The notes under the pieces were generated by a model, which was given only the letters and a program-made list of their open reading frames with translations, did not search any database and had not been told where the DNA came from. Below, in pieces: positions 52,999-63,097 of a stretch of DNA of 64,000 nt. The position numbers were made by a program, and so were the translations under genes. The stretch comes from PALSA-350 sp963834445 (GTDB lineage: Bacteria > Acidobacteriota > Terriglobia > Terriglobales > Acidobacteriaceae): assembly GCA_963834445.1 (NCBI GenBank), contig CAWIBU010000009.1, positions 558,001 to 622,000 on the forward strand, in the 5' to 3' direction. How positions within the stretch are numbered: the first letter of the stretch is position 1; the number at the start of each line of letters is the position of its first letter.

Positions 52999-53294
52999 TG
53001 CGAGCTCACTTGTCAGGAGATCGCTTACACCGGGTCAGATCAAGCATGGACCAGCGGCAATAGACAAAAGTAACCACAACGGTGCGATACCATTGCAGCT
53101 CTACCTTAACGCAAAAACCGCCTGTTTTGACTGTGAAATATAGTTACCGAAGTGTCCGGGAATGACCCATTTTGTTAGGGAAAATGCACGTAGATGTAGG
53201 AACCTTTTAGATAGTCTCTGCGCTTGCGCAGTCTGCAGATTGTGCCTGTATTGCAACGTTGGTAATCACTACGAAGCCCTTGCCACAACACACC

Positions 53295-54461
53295 ATGAAA
53301 ACCATTCTGATTTACCGGCAGGCGCTGTTACCGATCTCAGAAACGTTTATCGAAGCGCAGGCGGGAGCGCTTCGCTTGTACAAGCCGCAATTCGCCGGTC
53401 TGCTTCCTGCTGCGCGCAGCCTGCCGCTCGCACCCGGTGCTATGTTGCTGTCGCGCTCCAGGTCTCTCGCTTCCCATGGCAGAACTGCTCTTTATAAGTC
53501 AGCCGGTATTGCCCCTCGTTTTCATCAACGGATCCGCCTGATTAAACCTTCTCTGATTCATGCGCACTTTGCCCCTGATGGCGCCGCTGCGCTGCCGCTG
53601 GCTGAGGCACTGGGCGTGCCCTTGGTCGTGACTCTGCACGGCTACGACGTGACCGAGCGTGATCGCTACATGGGCAAAACTCTGGCCGGCAAATTGTATC
53701 TGCGCCGCCGTGCCTGGCTATGGCAACGGGCCTCCGTGTTTATCTGCGTCTCCCAATTCATTCGTGAACGGGCGCTTGAGGCGGGCTTTCCCGGGGAAAA
53801 ACTGCGCGTGCACTACATAGGTGTCGATCGCAATGTCTTTTGCCCGAGCGAAGCACCTGAGGGAAAGACTGTTTTGTTCGTTGGCCGCCTGGTTACCAAG
53901 AAGGGTTGTATCCATTTGCTGAGAGCGATGCGCCGGGTGCAGCAAGCCGAACCTCTCGCAAACCTCGTAGTCCTGGGCGATGGGCCTTTGCGTCAGTCAT
54001 TGGAAAGCTCCGCGCGCGAACTTCAATTGAATTGCGAGTTCCTCGGAAGTCAGCCGCTCGCAACCGTGCGCGCGTGGATTCGGCGAGCCAGCCTTCTGTG
54101 TATTCCGAGCATCACGGCGCCCGACGGTGGCAGCGAGGGTCTGGGGATGGTGATCCTCGAGGCTCAGGCTTCTGGAAGGCCCGTTGTGGGCTTTCGCAGC
54201 GGCGGCATTCCAGAAGCCGTCAGAGAAGGGATAACCGGCCTCCTGGCTGAGCCCGAAAATGACGAGGAATTGAGCCGTCACATCCTGCGCTACTTGCAGG
54301 ACAAGGTGTTTTGGCAAAGCTCAAGCACGCAAGCGCTCGCATGGACTGCGGAGCGCTTCGACCTCGATCGTCAAACGCGTGAGCTCGAAAGCATTTATGA
54401 GGAGTGCCTGGTGTCGGCGGGTGGAGCGACTCACAAAAAAAACATGAGCTTTATGAGCTAA
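53295..54461 (+). CDS. GT4 glycosyltransferase
   Basis: 388 residues from ATG 53295; a TTG start at 53259 adds 12 unlikely residues. GT-B fold: HAHFAPDGAAALPLAEALG and VVTLHGYDVTER in the N-terminal half, VLFVGRLVTKKG near residue 200, and the C-terminal nucleotide-sugar motif (SITAPDGGSEGLGMVILEAQ) with the E-x7-E pattern. A retaining sugar transferase for the exopolysaccharide. It is on the opposite strand to the genes around it, divergent from the GT26 gene and convergent with the next GT2. Confidence 0.85.
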   Translation: MKTILIYRQALLPISETFIEAQAGALRLYKPQFAGLLPAARSLPLAPGAMLLSRSRSLASHGRTALYKSAGIAPRFHQRIRLIKPSLIHAHFAPDGAAALPLAEALGVPLVVTLHGYDVTERDRYMGKTLAGKLYLRRRAWLWQRASVFICVSQFIRERALEAGFPGEKLRVHYIGVDRNVFCPSEAPEGKTVLFVGRLVTKKGCIHLLRAMRRVQQAEPLANLVVLGDGPLRQSLESSARELQLNCEFLGSQPLATVRAWIRRASLLCIPSITAPDGGSEGLGMVILEAQASGRPVVGFRSGGIPEAVREGITGLLAEPENDEELSRHILRYLQDKVFWQSSSTQALAWTAERFDLDRQTRELESIYEECLVSAGGATHKKNMSFMS

Positions 54462-54745
54462 AAGAGTTTTAAGGCCCGCCTCATGCGCCTGCTTTCGGCA
54501 ATTCTGCTTGAAAAACTGCGGACTAAGCTGACTAAGTAGGCTTTGCCCTGAAAACACAACGATTCGTTTTCTATTAGATGCATTTGCGCAGACTTTCTAT
54601 GCTGTCCTCGCAAAAAATTTCTCTTTGCTACCGGATGCCGCGGTCTGCAAGTTTGCAAAGCCAGAACAGTCACGCAGGGCCGGCTGAAGACGTACCCAGT
54701 ACATTGGGCCGGTAAACCTTCAGGCCGCGCAAATGCCCGAGCCCC

Positions 54746-55645
54746 TTACAACATCGCTCTTGCCGAATTGAAGGCCGCCCGGAACCGGAGCGCTGATCGC
54801 GCAGGAAGCGCAAACGAGTCCAGGAAGGACTTAACCAATTGTTCGTTGTCGGGATCAATGCCCCCCGTAGCCCAAAGCAATCCCAGCCCCTTGCAGAACA
54901 CGATCTTGCTCAGGGGCCTAAGGGCAGGGAACCGCTCATGCAGAAAAATTCCCGTCAGTAGACCCGTTTGGCCCACCACCCGCGTTTTCCCGGCCGTTCG
55001 ATTGGTATAGGCATTGTTCCCGTGGATGCGCTGCAGAGTAAGTTTCCGGCCGTGCATCCACCCCTCGGTCAAACCCATCGCAACGAATTTCAAATAGTTA
55101 TCACTTGTAATCCGGATCACATCGGGCATGGGTAGGATCTGCGCGAGCGTGTCCCGCCGGAAGGACAAGCCGGAGGTGGCGGTTGCCATATAGGGAGGCT
55201 TTCCGGCCATCGTATTCTGCCGTACGTCCAACAAACCGGATTTCCAACTGGCCGCCGGCGAATCGTTCGCTCCATCGCTCTCCCCAAACAGGTAGAGTTG
55301 GTTAAAACACCAGCCAACCTGCGGGTAATGCTCGAAGATCGCTACCAGGCTGCTGACTTTGTCGGCGACGAAGAGATCATCCGCATCGAGGAAGCAGATA
55401 ATCTCTCCCGTGCTTTCGGCAAATCCTGCATTGAACGCCGATGCCTGGCCGCCATTCACCTTTGCCACCAGGCGAACACGATCCCCAAATTCCCTGATCA
55501 CCTCGAGAGAATTATCCGTCGATCCGTCGTCGACGACAATGATCTCAACGTGCGGATAGGTCTGCGCCAGGGCGCTTTTGATCGCTTCGCCCACAAACTT
55601 CGCGTAGTTGTAGTTATTGATGAGTATGCTGACCAGCGGGTTCAT
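54746..55645 (-). CDS. GT2 glycosyltransferase A
   Basis: 299 residues. The true start is ATG 55645 (GGGAG upstream); the open frame goes on to 56194 but that part overlaps the next gene. GT-A fold: VSILINNYNYAKFVGEAIKS, IIVVDDGSTDNSLEVIREF, ASAFNAGFAESTGEIICFLDADD with the DxD metal motif. Likely inverting transfer of a sugar to the growing repeat unit. 45 bases downstream of the other GT2 on the same strand. Confidence 0.85.
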   Translation of the reverse strand: MNPLVSILINNYNYAKFVGEAIKSALAQTYPHVEIIVVDDGSTDNSLEVIREFGDRVRLVAKVNGGQASAFNAGFAESTGEIICFLDADDLFVADKVSSLVAIFEHYPQVGWCFNQLYLFGESDGANDSPAASWKSGLLDVRQNTMAGKPPYMATATSGLSFRRDTLAQILPMPDVIRITSDNYLKFVAMGLTEGWMHGRKLTLQRIHGNNAYTNRTAGKTRVVGQTGLLTGIFLHERFPALRPLSKIVFCKGLGLLWATGGIDPDNEQLVKSFLDSFALPARSALRFRAAFNSARAML

Positions 55646-55689
55646 ACCTTGTCTCCCAGGGCGCACTACGCAGCGGTTGGAGTAGCGAG

Positions 55690-56655
55690 TTAAGTCCGTA
55701 ATCCCACTGGGTGGGCGGAGACATCTCCGGTTCTCAGGAACAGGCTGTCCCGAATCGTTCTCCGCGTACTTGGTGTGACCAGGAATGCCCCGAACAGAAA
55801 CGCGATTGTAACCGGCGTGGGGTAGCCATGAATCACGCATTCCGCCAGCAGCCGTCCCAATGCCCGCGTGCGGCTGCCGGCCTGGGCGCGCGCGGCCGTT
55901 CCTGCACACGAGCCCACAATGAAGCGGGAGTAGGCGCGCCGTGTCATGAGGCCGCGGTTCTCCTGGCCCCAGGCCAGGCGCTTCTTCCAGTCCAGCCGGG
56001 AGGTGATGGTCGCCCGTTGATCCGGGGAATGATAGACCGAAAGCGTTTCGGCGACCACCGCGAACTGGACAGTAGGATCCGAAGTCACCCGCAAAAACCA
56101 GTCGATATCCTGAAAACTCTTCAGCTCCCTGCGAAACGGAATATCCAGGAAAAGCTGACGCGAGCAAAAAAAGGTCGACGTTTGGAAATAGCAAAGGAAG
56201 TCAAACATGTATTCGCAGATGCGTTCTCCCCTGAGTGGCAGCCTGCGTGGCCGCACCACGTCCAGTCTTCCCGGGGAACGCTCAACGAACTGCGACACCA
56301 CCAGCGCGCGTTTACTGTTGCAGGCGCGCGCCGCCTCCAGTTGTTTCTCAATCTTGCCCGGCAGCCATTCGTCATCGTCGTCCAGTAACGCGATCCACTC
56401 CCCATTGGCTTCCTGGGCGCCGATATTTCTTGCCTCGGCGCCGCCCACACTCTCTTCCAGTGCGATCACCCGCAACCGCCGGTCACCGATCTCGGCCAGC
56501 GCATGCAGCGTAGCCTGGTCGGGCCCATCGACGACAACGATGACTTCAAGCCCAGCGAATGTCTGCTCCAGGGCGCTGACCGCGGCCCGTACGACGAGGC
56601 CTGGCCGATTGCGCGTAGGGATCACCGCGCTCACGATCGGATATTCGAGATTCAT
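55690..56655 (-). CDS. GT2 glycosyltransferase B
   Basis: 321 residues; GAGG lies five bases before the ATG. GT-A fold: VSAVIPTRNRPGLVVRAAVS, EVIVVVDGPDQA, GGAEARNIGAQEANGEWIAL followed by LDDDDEW as the metal motif. The C-terminal half has hydrophobic segments (TPVTIAFLFGAFLV) that may associate with the membrane. Together with GT2 A and the Wza/Wzc-like genes it forms a minus-strand run, reading toward the fucosyltransferase. Confidence 0.85.
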   Translation of the reverse strand: MNLEYPIVSAVIPTRNRPGLVVRAAVSALEQTFAGLEVIVVVDGPDQATLHALAEIGDRRLRVIALEESVGGAEARNIGAQEANGEWIALLDDDDEWLPGKIEKQLEAARACNSKRALVVSQFVERSPGRLDVVRPRRLPLRGERICEYMFDFLCYFQTSTFFCSRQLFLDIPFRRELKSFQDIDWFLRVTSDPTVQFAVVAETLSVYHSPDQRATITSRLDWKKRLAWGQENRGLMTRRAYSRFIVGSCAGTAARAQAGSRTRALGRLLAECVIHGYPTPVTIAFLFGAFLVTPSTRRTIRDSLFLRTGDVSAHPVGLRT

Positions 56656-56682
56656 GTGACCTCATCAAGACAAGTTGGTTGT

Positions 56683-57591
56683 CTAGGGCAACACGTAGAT
56701 ACTGGCCGACGTGGCGGCCGCAGCCACGCTACTCGCCTGCATCGCCAGGTTGCGGAAGTAGCTGAAAGGTACGTACACGATATCGCCAGGCTGGAGCGCA
56801 ATATCGGGCTGCTTGCCCTTCTGCATCGCGCTCAGTTGCAGTGTCTTATCTTTGAACCCGGAAGTGCCGTTTCGGCTGATCAGACGGGAGTGGGACGGCA
56901 CCGCGGAATGGTTGGTGCCCCCGGCAGCAGCAACAGCCTGCAGTACCGTGAGCTGCGAGTTGTTGTTGTTCATCACATACCCGCCGGGAAGCTTGACATC
57001 GCCCAGCACATACACCAGCCCGGCCTTGGGAATGATCACCTTGTCCCCGGGATAGACCAGCATGTTGTTGTTGAGTGCGTCCTTCGAGTCATTGGAGAGA
57101 AAGAATTCCACGCGTTTGCTCGGGTCGCTCTGGCGTTCGATCGTAATGCGGCGGTCGGCAACGTCGGTGAGTCCGCCCGCGGTGGCGAGCATATCGATCA
57201 CCGAGCGCGGCGCGGTGATGGGATAGGTGCCCGGCATTTTTACCTGGCCCAGGACAGTTACGTTCTGGGTGGCAAACTCCAGAATGCCAACTGTGACCAG
57301 CGGGTGAAGCATCAACTTTTTCTGCATCAGCCCTTGTTCGATCGCGGTCGCAGCTTGCGCCGGCGTCATCCCGGCTACATGCAGGTTGCCGAGCAACAGG
57401 ATGGGCACGGCGCCCGAGTCGGTGACTCTGGGGCTCTGGTTTAATTCCGGGGTGTCGAAGACCTGGATATTCAGCAGATCCCCTGGCCCGATCAGCAGGC
57501 TCTCCGTCGGCTTCGTACCTTGCGCAGTGTTTTGACCGGGGCTAGGGAGAGCCAGGCAGAAAGCGAACAGTAGAACCTTAAACACGTTCAT
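56683..57591 (-). CDS. Polysaccharide export protein (Wza/SLBB-type)
   Basis: 302 residues from ATG 57591, with GGAGAG close by; its start overlaps the upstream kinase gene by 14 bases. Signal peptide, then Poly_export domain (about 35-115, LLIGPGDLLNIQVFDTPELN), and two SLBB-like domains (VTVLGQVKMPGTYPI and VYVLGDVKLPGGYVM). No lipobox is obvious and a C-terminal hydrophobic stretch is present (ASSVAAAATSASIYVLP), so membrane anchoring may differ from E. coli Wza. Forms the outer-membrane channel for the polysaccharide. Confidence 0.85.
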   Translation of the reverse strand: MNVFKVLLFAFCLALPSPGQNTAQGTKPTESLLIGPGDLLNIQVFDTPELNQSPRVTDSGAVPILLLGNLHVAGMTPAQAATAIEQGLMQKKLMLHPLVTVGILEFATQNVTVLGQVKMPGTYPITAPRSVIDMLATAGGLTDVADRRITIERQSDPSKRVEFFLSNDSKDALNNNMLVYPGDKVIIPKAGLVYVLGDVKLPGGYVMNNNNSQLTVLQAVAAAGGTNHSAVPSHSRLISRNGTSGFKDKTLQLSAMQKGKQPDIALQPGDIVYVPFSYFRNLAMQASSVAAAATSASIYVLP

Positions 57592-59881
57592 GTGTCTCTC
57601 CCGCATAGAAGTTGTTGGCGGCGTAGCCGTAGTAGTTCGAGAAGGCATAGGAACCGGGCTTGACGCCATTCAGCACGATGCGGAGATGTCTACTGTCTAC
57701 GTGCTCTTCCAGCAGCTGGCAGGCACGCCGCAGGGACGAACGCACGGTCAAGCCACAGCGCGCCACCAGGATGGTGGTGTCGGCCATTCCGGCCAGAGCC
57801 AGAGCATCCGTAACGGGAAGTGCCGGCGGCCCATCCAGAATCACCAGGTCAAACTGCGTACGCCACGACTGAATCAGGCAGCGCATCCGGGCAGAGTCGA
57901 GAAGCTCCGCAGGGTCGGGTGGAATTGGACCGGCGGGCAGCAACGTCAGGCTCGAAAATTCCTTCGGGCTCAACGAAGCGCCCAAACCATTTGCCCCATC
58001 TTCCTGGGTCGCCAACACAACACTCAGGCCCCCGGCGCCTGCCAGATCCAGATACTCATGCATCTGCGGACGCCGCAGATCCGCTTCCACCAGCAGCACT
58101 CGGCGACCCTGCTTGGCCACCAGCACGGCCAGGCTCTTCGAGAGCGTGCTCTTGCCTTCGCCAGGCACGGCGCTGGTCACCAGCACCACCTTCGGCGGGG
58201 CACCGCTTTTGCTTAACATCAACGAGGTGCGCAAGCCGCGCACCGCTTCTGAAAATGGCGAGGCCGACTCGGCCTCCAGCTGCTTGCCGCCCTTCAGCTT
58301 TCTGGCCAGGGGTACGATGCCAAGCAACGGCAGGCCGTACTGCAGTTGCAATTCATCGACGTCCTGAATCTTGTCGTCCATCGTGTCGAGTAGCAGCGAC
58401 ATGCTACCGCCGCTGAACAGACCCGCTACCAGCGCGATCGCCAGGTAGATCGGCACGTTGGGCGTCTTCGGTTTGTCCGGAACGCGACCCGGATCAACCA
58501 CCGTTACATTCGAGGAACGCAGACCTTCGAGAACACCGCCCTCTTTGAGCCGTTTCAGCAAACCCTGATAGAGCGTCCGGCTATCCTCCGCTTCCTGCCG
58601 GGCAATCGTGAACTCGACCGCCTTGTCGTTCAGTTGTTCTGCATCGTGGCGCGCCTTTTCGTAGCCGGCGCGCGTATCCTGCTCGGTCTGCTTGGCAATC
58701 TCGTAATCGTTCTTGGCGCGAGCCGCTACCCGCTGAATTTCAGCGTTGATGGAGCGATTGACGCCCTCGAGTGAGGCGCGCTGTTCCACCTGCGTGGGAT
58801 AATCCGGCCCAAACTTTACCGAGTCATGGGCGATTTGTTGTTGCAAGGCCGCCTGCTGACCACGCAACGTTTGAATCAGTGCGAAAGAGTTGCCCACAGC
58901 CGGCGACGAAGTGCCGACACTTGTGCCGCTCAGTCCCGATACCAGGTCCGCGTTGCCGCTCTTGACCACTTCGTAGAGCGCGCCTTTCATGATGCGGTTC
59001 GATTCTGCCGCCGACAAGGCGGTCGTCTGTTGCTGCAGGCGGTCAAGAACAGCACTGTAGATCTGTGGCTTGCCGTCGGTGTCGGTATCGCCCAAGCTCA
59101 CCACGCCCATGTCCTTTTGCAGGTTTGCGACTCTCCCTTGCAAATCTTCACTTTGTTTGCGGAGATCGCCCAATTGGCTCGAGAGCCAGGTCGACGCCTG
59201 CGAGGTCGCAGACAGTCGCGTTTGGAAAGTGTATTCAGTCAACCCCTGAATCAGGTGGTTCACCACCGCGGCCGAAGTCCTGGGATCTGAACTCAGGTAG
59301 CTGATGTCGATCAACCGCGTGCCCGAATCCACTTTGACCTTCAGGTTCTTGCCGAAAACCTTGAGCACGTGCGAGCGTCGTGCGGGTGAGTCTTCCAGAC
59401 TGGCATTGCGGGGGTCTTTGATCCCGCGGGGGGAAATCAGACCCATCGCCCAGCCAATCGGACTGAAGCTGCCGCGGAAATCCCGGGTGTGTTCCAGATC
59501 CAGGTCTTCAATCACGCGCAGCGCCAACGTGTCGGACTGCAAAACCTCCGACTCCGTCTGCAGATCCAGGGCCGCATTCAGGGCGTCCACGGCCGCCGTC
59601 GGACCGCTCATGATGTTGTCAAGACCCAGACCGTCCGGGCTCTCCTTTTGCACCTGGATGACCGCGGAGGCACTATAGCGGCGCGTACACACCGCGCAAT
59701 AGAGCGCGGCCATAGCCAAAAATCCAAGGAGAACGCCGTAGAAAACCCGGCGCCTGCGGCGGTATACCTGCATCAGGTCTCCCAACGTAATCTCGGTGCT
59801 TGAATGACTCGTCCTGGTTAATGAATGGTTCACTTGGTTTTGAGTCTCCTCTTGGCTACGCAGGCTAATGACAACACCCAT
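57578..59881 (-). CDS. Polysaccharide co-polymerase/tyrosine autokinase (Wzc-like)
   Basis: 767 residues. N-terminal Wzz domain with TM1 at about 50-70 (VFYGVLLGFLAMAALYCAVC), a long periplasmic coiled coil to about 450, TM2 about 470-490, and a C-terminal BY-kinase domain with Walker A in VPGEGKSTLSKS (about 572-582) and ADLRRPQMHEYL. The C-terminal tail has several Tyr (SNYYGYAANNFY), the usual autophosphorylation sites. It controls chain length and export with the Wza-like protein. First gene of the minus-strand run; likely the most upstream promoter lies in 59882-60243. Confidence 0.88.
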   Translation of the reverse strand: MGVVISLRSQEETQNQVNHSLTRTSHSSTEITLGDLMQVYRRRRRVFYGVLLGFLAMAALYCAVCTRRYSASAVIQVQKESPDGLGLDNIMSGPTAAVDALNAALDLQTESEVLQSDTLALRVIEDLDLEHTRDFRGSFSPIGWAMGLISPRGIKDPRNASLEDSPARRSHVLKVFGKNLKVKVDSGTRLIDISYLSSDPRTSAAVVNHLIQGLTEYTFQTRLSATSQASTWLSSQLGDLRKQSEDLQGRVANLQKDMGVVSLGDTDTDGKPQIYSAVLDRLQQQTTALSAAESNRIMKGALYEVVKSGNADLVSGLSGTSVGTSSPAVGNSFALIQTLRGQQAALQQQIAHDSVKFGPDYPTQVEQRASLEGVNRSINAEIQRVAARAKNDYEIAKQTEQDTRAGYEKARHDAEQLNDKAVEFTIARQEAEDSRTLYQGLLKRLKEGGVLEGLRSSNVTVVDPGRVPDKPKTPNVPIYLAIALVAGLFSGGSMSLLLDTMDDKIQDVDELQLQYGLPLLGIVPLARKLKGGKQLEAESASPFSEAVRGLRTSLMLSKSGAPPKVVLVTSAVPGEGKSTLSKSLAVLVAKQGRRVLLVEADLRRPQMHEYLDLAGAGGLSVVLATQEDGANGLGASLSPKEFSSLTLLPAGPIPPDPAELLDSARMRCLIQSWRTQFDLVILDGPPALPVTDALALAGMADTTILVARCGLTVRSSLRRACQLLEEHVDSRHLRIVLNGVKPGSYAFSNYYGYAANNFYAGETHERV

Positions 59882-60243
59882 GGCAGGGCTACCTTACGGT
59901 GAGCCGTGACAACACACTTGTGCTCGCGGTTACTTCTCGGGTTGTCGGATACATCGCGCCTGCAAAGCCGTTGCGGCCCCGAATCTTGGCGCGATTACAG
60001 TGTCGCGCATGTCCATTACGCTCGTCACCGTTTTCTTTTGCTACACAGGTAACAAAAGTAATAGTCATTGCAACCATTACTACAGTACTGTGCAGCGCGA
60101 AAAGCGACGGGAATGATAGGCTGGCTGCCCTGTTATGATCCGCTTGAAAGAGCATCGCCGGAGCTTCGCGGCTCGCCCTTTGCCAATCGACTCAATCGCC
60201 ACGCCAGTCATCGATCACATCTCGATCGAATGGAAACCATTCT
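59882..60243. promoter_or_regulatory. Divergent promoter region of the polysaccharide locus
   Basis: 362 bases without a gene. An inverted repeat AGTAATAGT (60057-60065) and ACCATTACT (60073-60081), 8 of 9 positions symmetrical with a 7-base spacer, could be an operator. AT-rich stretches around 60031-60085 make the likely promoter area for the Wzc-like gene. No consensus box is clear for the plus-strand genes, whose start is at 60244. Confidence 0.45.
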
Positions 60244-61659
60244 GTGATCGCGACGGTAACGTTAAGAGGGCTCCCCCTGAAGGTGTTTACCCAGACCGAG
60301 GCGGTAACCGAACCGAAACCAGTGTGGCACCTGCTGCTCGGTTGGATGATCTGCATCCCGTTGTTATTCTTTGCCACCGATGGAACCCTGATACCGGAAA
60401 CGGGTGCGGTCGCCTATCGCGCCACGGCAACCGAGGGTGGTGGCGGCTCCGCAGCCCATCAGTTGGGCCTGGCCATCGTTTTCTTCATCTGTTCGGTGCT
60501 GATCCTCTCGCGTCTGCCGGCTGTCTCCTCGATCAGTCAACGCACCAGGACTCTGGTCGCCTATCCCATCCTCGCCTTGTTGTCGAGCGTGTGGTCGCTG
60601 CAGCCGAAACAGAGCATCGTGAGCGGTGTCATCCTGTTGCTCTTCACTCTGTTCGCTTTATATTTCGGCGTCAACTTTACCCCACACCGCCAGTTTGAGC
60701 TACTCGTTCTGGCCGGGGGCATCGCTGTTGTCCTGAGCATTCTGCTGGCCGTCTTCGTGCCCTCCATGGGGTCAGGCGCCGAGGGCTGGCGCGGCATCTT
60801 CGGCCATAAGCAAAACTGCGCCGGGGCCACTACACTTATTCTCGTCACCGGCATTCACTGGCGACCCACAGGCATCTATCAACGAGCCTTCCGCGTGCTG
60901 TACGTGATCATGTCCATCGGCCTCATCGTCATGTCCAAGTCGCGTACGGGTTGGGGATTGGCTCTGCTGGCCCTGTGTCTCTCCGGGGGCATTGCGCTGT
61001 TGCAGAGATTGAGGGCAAAAGATGCCTTGTTCGTTGGCTTGTGCACGATCCCGGTCGTTGCTGCTCTGGTCTACGTGGGTCTTCAGGCGGCGCCGCTCAT
61101 TCTCTCTGGAATCGGTAAAGACCCGACGCTGAGCCAACGCACCATCATCTGGGCCGCTGTCTGGAAAGAGATTGTCCGTCACCCGCTTCTCGGCTACGGC
61201 TATAAGGGCTTTTGGACTGGTCTCAAGGGCGCTTCCCTGAACGTGGTTCTCACTTCCGGGTGGGTTTTGGCCCAGGCTCAGAACGGGGTGCTCGACACCT
61301 GGGTACAGCTCGGAGTGTCAGGGGTGGTGCTCTTCGCGGTGATGGTAGGGCAGGCCGTCCGCAATGGCATTCATTGTTTCCGCGGAACCGGCCACGACAG
61401 TTACGTGCGCTGGTGCATGGTGGTGATCCTCTGCGGGTTGGGTTACAACGTGGGCGAGAGCTCGCTCGGTATCGTCAGCCTGGTGTGGTTCTTTTTTCTC
61501 CTGGCCTGCATTGGCCTGAACGAAACAGCACACGCCATGAACCAGGCAGCCCTAGTCTCCGCTAACATCCCGGCCCGGCAACCTGGCTGCAGCGCACGTG
61601 ACCTGCTGCTCACAGGCGATCGCCGCGTCCTCGCCGCTGACCGTGCGAGGTGTTTCTGA
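60244..61659 (+). CDS. O-antigen ligase/polymerase family protein (Wzy-like)
   Basis: 471 residues from GTG 60244. About ten hydrophobic segments. The ligase/polymerase domain (Wzy_C type) is seen in MSKSRTGWGLALLALCLSGG, WAAVWKEIVRHPLLGYGYKG and AQNGVLDTWVQLGVSGVV, with a large outside loop. Wzy joins repeat units in the periplasm; ligase and polymerase cannot be told apart by sequence alone, but beside Wzx and Wzc a polymerase role fits. The last 25 residues overlap the flippase start. Confidence 0.82.
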   Translation: MIATVTLRGLPLKVFTQTEAVTEPKPVWHLLLGWMICIPLLFFATDGTLIPETGAVAYRATATEGGGGSAAHQLGLAIVFFICSVLILSRLPAVSSISQRTRTLVAYPILALLSSVWSLQPKQSIVSGVILLLFTLFALYFGVNFTPHRQFELLVLAGGIAVVLSILLAVFVPSMGSGAEGWRGIFGHKQNCAGATTLILVTGIHWRPTGIYQRAFRVLYVIMSIGLIVMSKSRTGWGLALLALCLSGGIALLQRLRAKDALFVGLCTIPVVAALVYVGLQAAPLILSGIGKDPTLSQRTIIWAAVWKEIVRHPLLGYGYKGFWTGLKGASLNVVLTSGWVLAQAQNGVLDTWVQLGVSGVVLFAVMVGQAVRNGIHCFRGTGHDSYVRWCMVVILCGLGYNVGESSLGIVSLVWFFFLLACIGLNETAHAMNQAALVSANIPARQPGCSARDLLLTGDRRVLAADRARCF

Positions 61660-62927
61660 AATTACTGGAGCGGGTTAAGCAAGAAGGCCTGGTGAGAGAC
61701 GCGACGCACTTGTCTATCGCGCAGGGCCTTCGGCTGTTCATTCAAGGCGCCTACTTTGTTCTGATTGCGCGCTCCCTGGGGCCCAATGCGTACGGCGCAT
61801 TCGTTACCCTGGTCGCCATGGCAGGGATTCTGGGACCCTTCTCCGGCATGGGTACGCCCAATCTCTTCATTAAGAACGTGCGCTCTGGTAAACGGGAGGC
61901 CGCCGTTTGCTGGGGCAACGGGCTGTTGCTGACGACGGTATCCGGCCTGCTGTTTTCGTTGCTGATGGTGGCAACAAAATACGTTCTTCATCTCAGCACC
62001 GGCGTGTTCGGCCTGGTGATCGTCTGCATCTCTGATCTTGTGTTCGTCAAGGTGACTGAGCTGGCAGCCTTCGGCTTCGCCGCCTCGAATCGCATGAAAG
62101 AGAACTCCATACTTACCGTGATCGTCAGCCTGTTGCGGCTTATCGGTATCGGGGTGATGGTTGCGGTGCTGCATAAAGTGTCTCTGCAACAGTGGACGCT
62201 GGTCTATCTTCTCACCAGCGTGCTGGGAACTCTTTATGTCGTGGTCAAGGGAACCAGGATGTGGGGCCGTCCCCGGTTTCGGCTCGCGGCGCTGCGAGAA
62301 GACGTCACTGAAGGCGTGTTTTTCAGTATCGCCAGCTCCGCCACCACGGTTTACAACGACATCGATAAGGTCATGCTCAGCAAGCTATCTGACTTTGCTT
62401 CGACCGGGATTTACGCGGCCGCCTATCGCATCATCGATGTCAGCATGAGCCCGGTGCGGTCGCTGGTCGGCGCAGCTTACCCCGAGTTCTTCCGCCGGGG
62501 CGTCGCCGGCATGAGCGCAACCTATCGCTACGCGCGTTTGCTCATTTCAAAAGCAGCCGTTTTTGGCGCGATCACGTTCGTCGGCCTGTGGTTGTGTGCG
62601 CCCATTCTGCCCCATATTCTCGGTCATCAATATGAGGCTGTGATCCCAGCGCTGCGCTGGCTGGCGCTGATTCCGTTTCTGCGCTGCGTACACGTCTTCC
62701 TGGGAGATGCGCTCTCTGGCGCAGGCTTTCAGCGCACGCGCACCGGCATCCAGGTACTGATTGCCATAATTAACGTCGGCCTCAACCTGCTGATCCTGCC
62801 CAGGTACTCATGGCGCGGCGCGGCCTGGACGAGCCTCGGTTGCGATGCTTTATTGATGGTTCTCTTCTGGGTCGCGGTTAGCTATTATGCGCGGCAGGAG
62901 TCAAAAATGGTCCTGCAGGTCGCCTAA
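61650..62927 (+). CDS. Polysaccharide flippase (Wzx/PST family)
   Basis: 425 residues from GTG 61650, overlapping the stop of the polymerase gene by 10 bases. Twelve or more hydrophobic helices with the PST pattern: LIARSLGPNAYGAFVTLVAMAG near the start, ASSATTVYNDIDKVMLSKLS, and a central GIYAAAYRIIDVSMSPVRSLVGAAYPEF. It should flip the lipid-linked repeat unit across the inner membrane. Translational coupling with the polymerase gene supports joint work. Confidence 0.85.
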   Translation: MFLKLLERVKQEGLVRDATHLSIAQGLRLFIQGAYFVLIARSLGPNAYGAFVTLVAMAGILGPFSGMGTPNLFIKNVRSGKREAAVCWGNGLLLTTVSGLLFSLLMVATKYVLHLSTGVFGLVIVCISDLVFVKVTELAAFGFAASNRMKENSILTVIVSLLRLIGIGVMVAVLHKVSLQQWTLVYLLTSVLGTLYVVVKGTRMWGRPRFRLAALREDVTEGVFFSIASSATTVYNDIDKVMLSKLSDFASTGIYAAAYRIIDVSMSPVRSLVGAAYPEFFRRGVAGMSATYRYARLLISKAAVFGAITFVGLWLCAPILPHILGHQYEAVIPALRWLALIPFLRCVHVFLGDALSGAGFQRTRTGIQVLIAIINVGLNLLILPRYSWRGAAWTSLGCDALLMVLFWVAVSYYARQESKMVLQVA

Positions 62928-63097
62928 CACGATCGTAAGTGTCTCCGTTGCATTTGTGGTTCAAATGTGTTGTGCGCCAGTGGTATGCTGGCATTGCGAT
63001 TAACCAGGTGTCAGCAGGCGCCCGGCGTAGCCCAAGCGCAACATGGGCTGAAAATTGCAAGCCAGACCGGCGCAATCAAACCTCAAATAAGGTACCG

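Noticed and set aside
55646..56194. N-terminal extension of GT2 A
   Set aside because: The extra residues overlap the other GT2 in a different frame and do not resemble a transferase; ATG 55645 has a ribosome site and a correct domain start.
60135..60698. A 187-codon plus-strand frame in front of the polymerase
   Set aside because: It overlaps the polymerase gene, is Arg/His/Pro-rich and matches no known domain.
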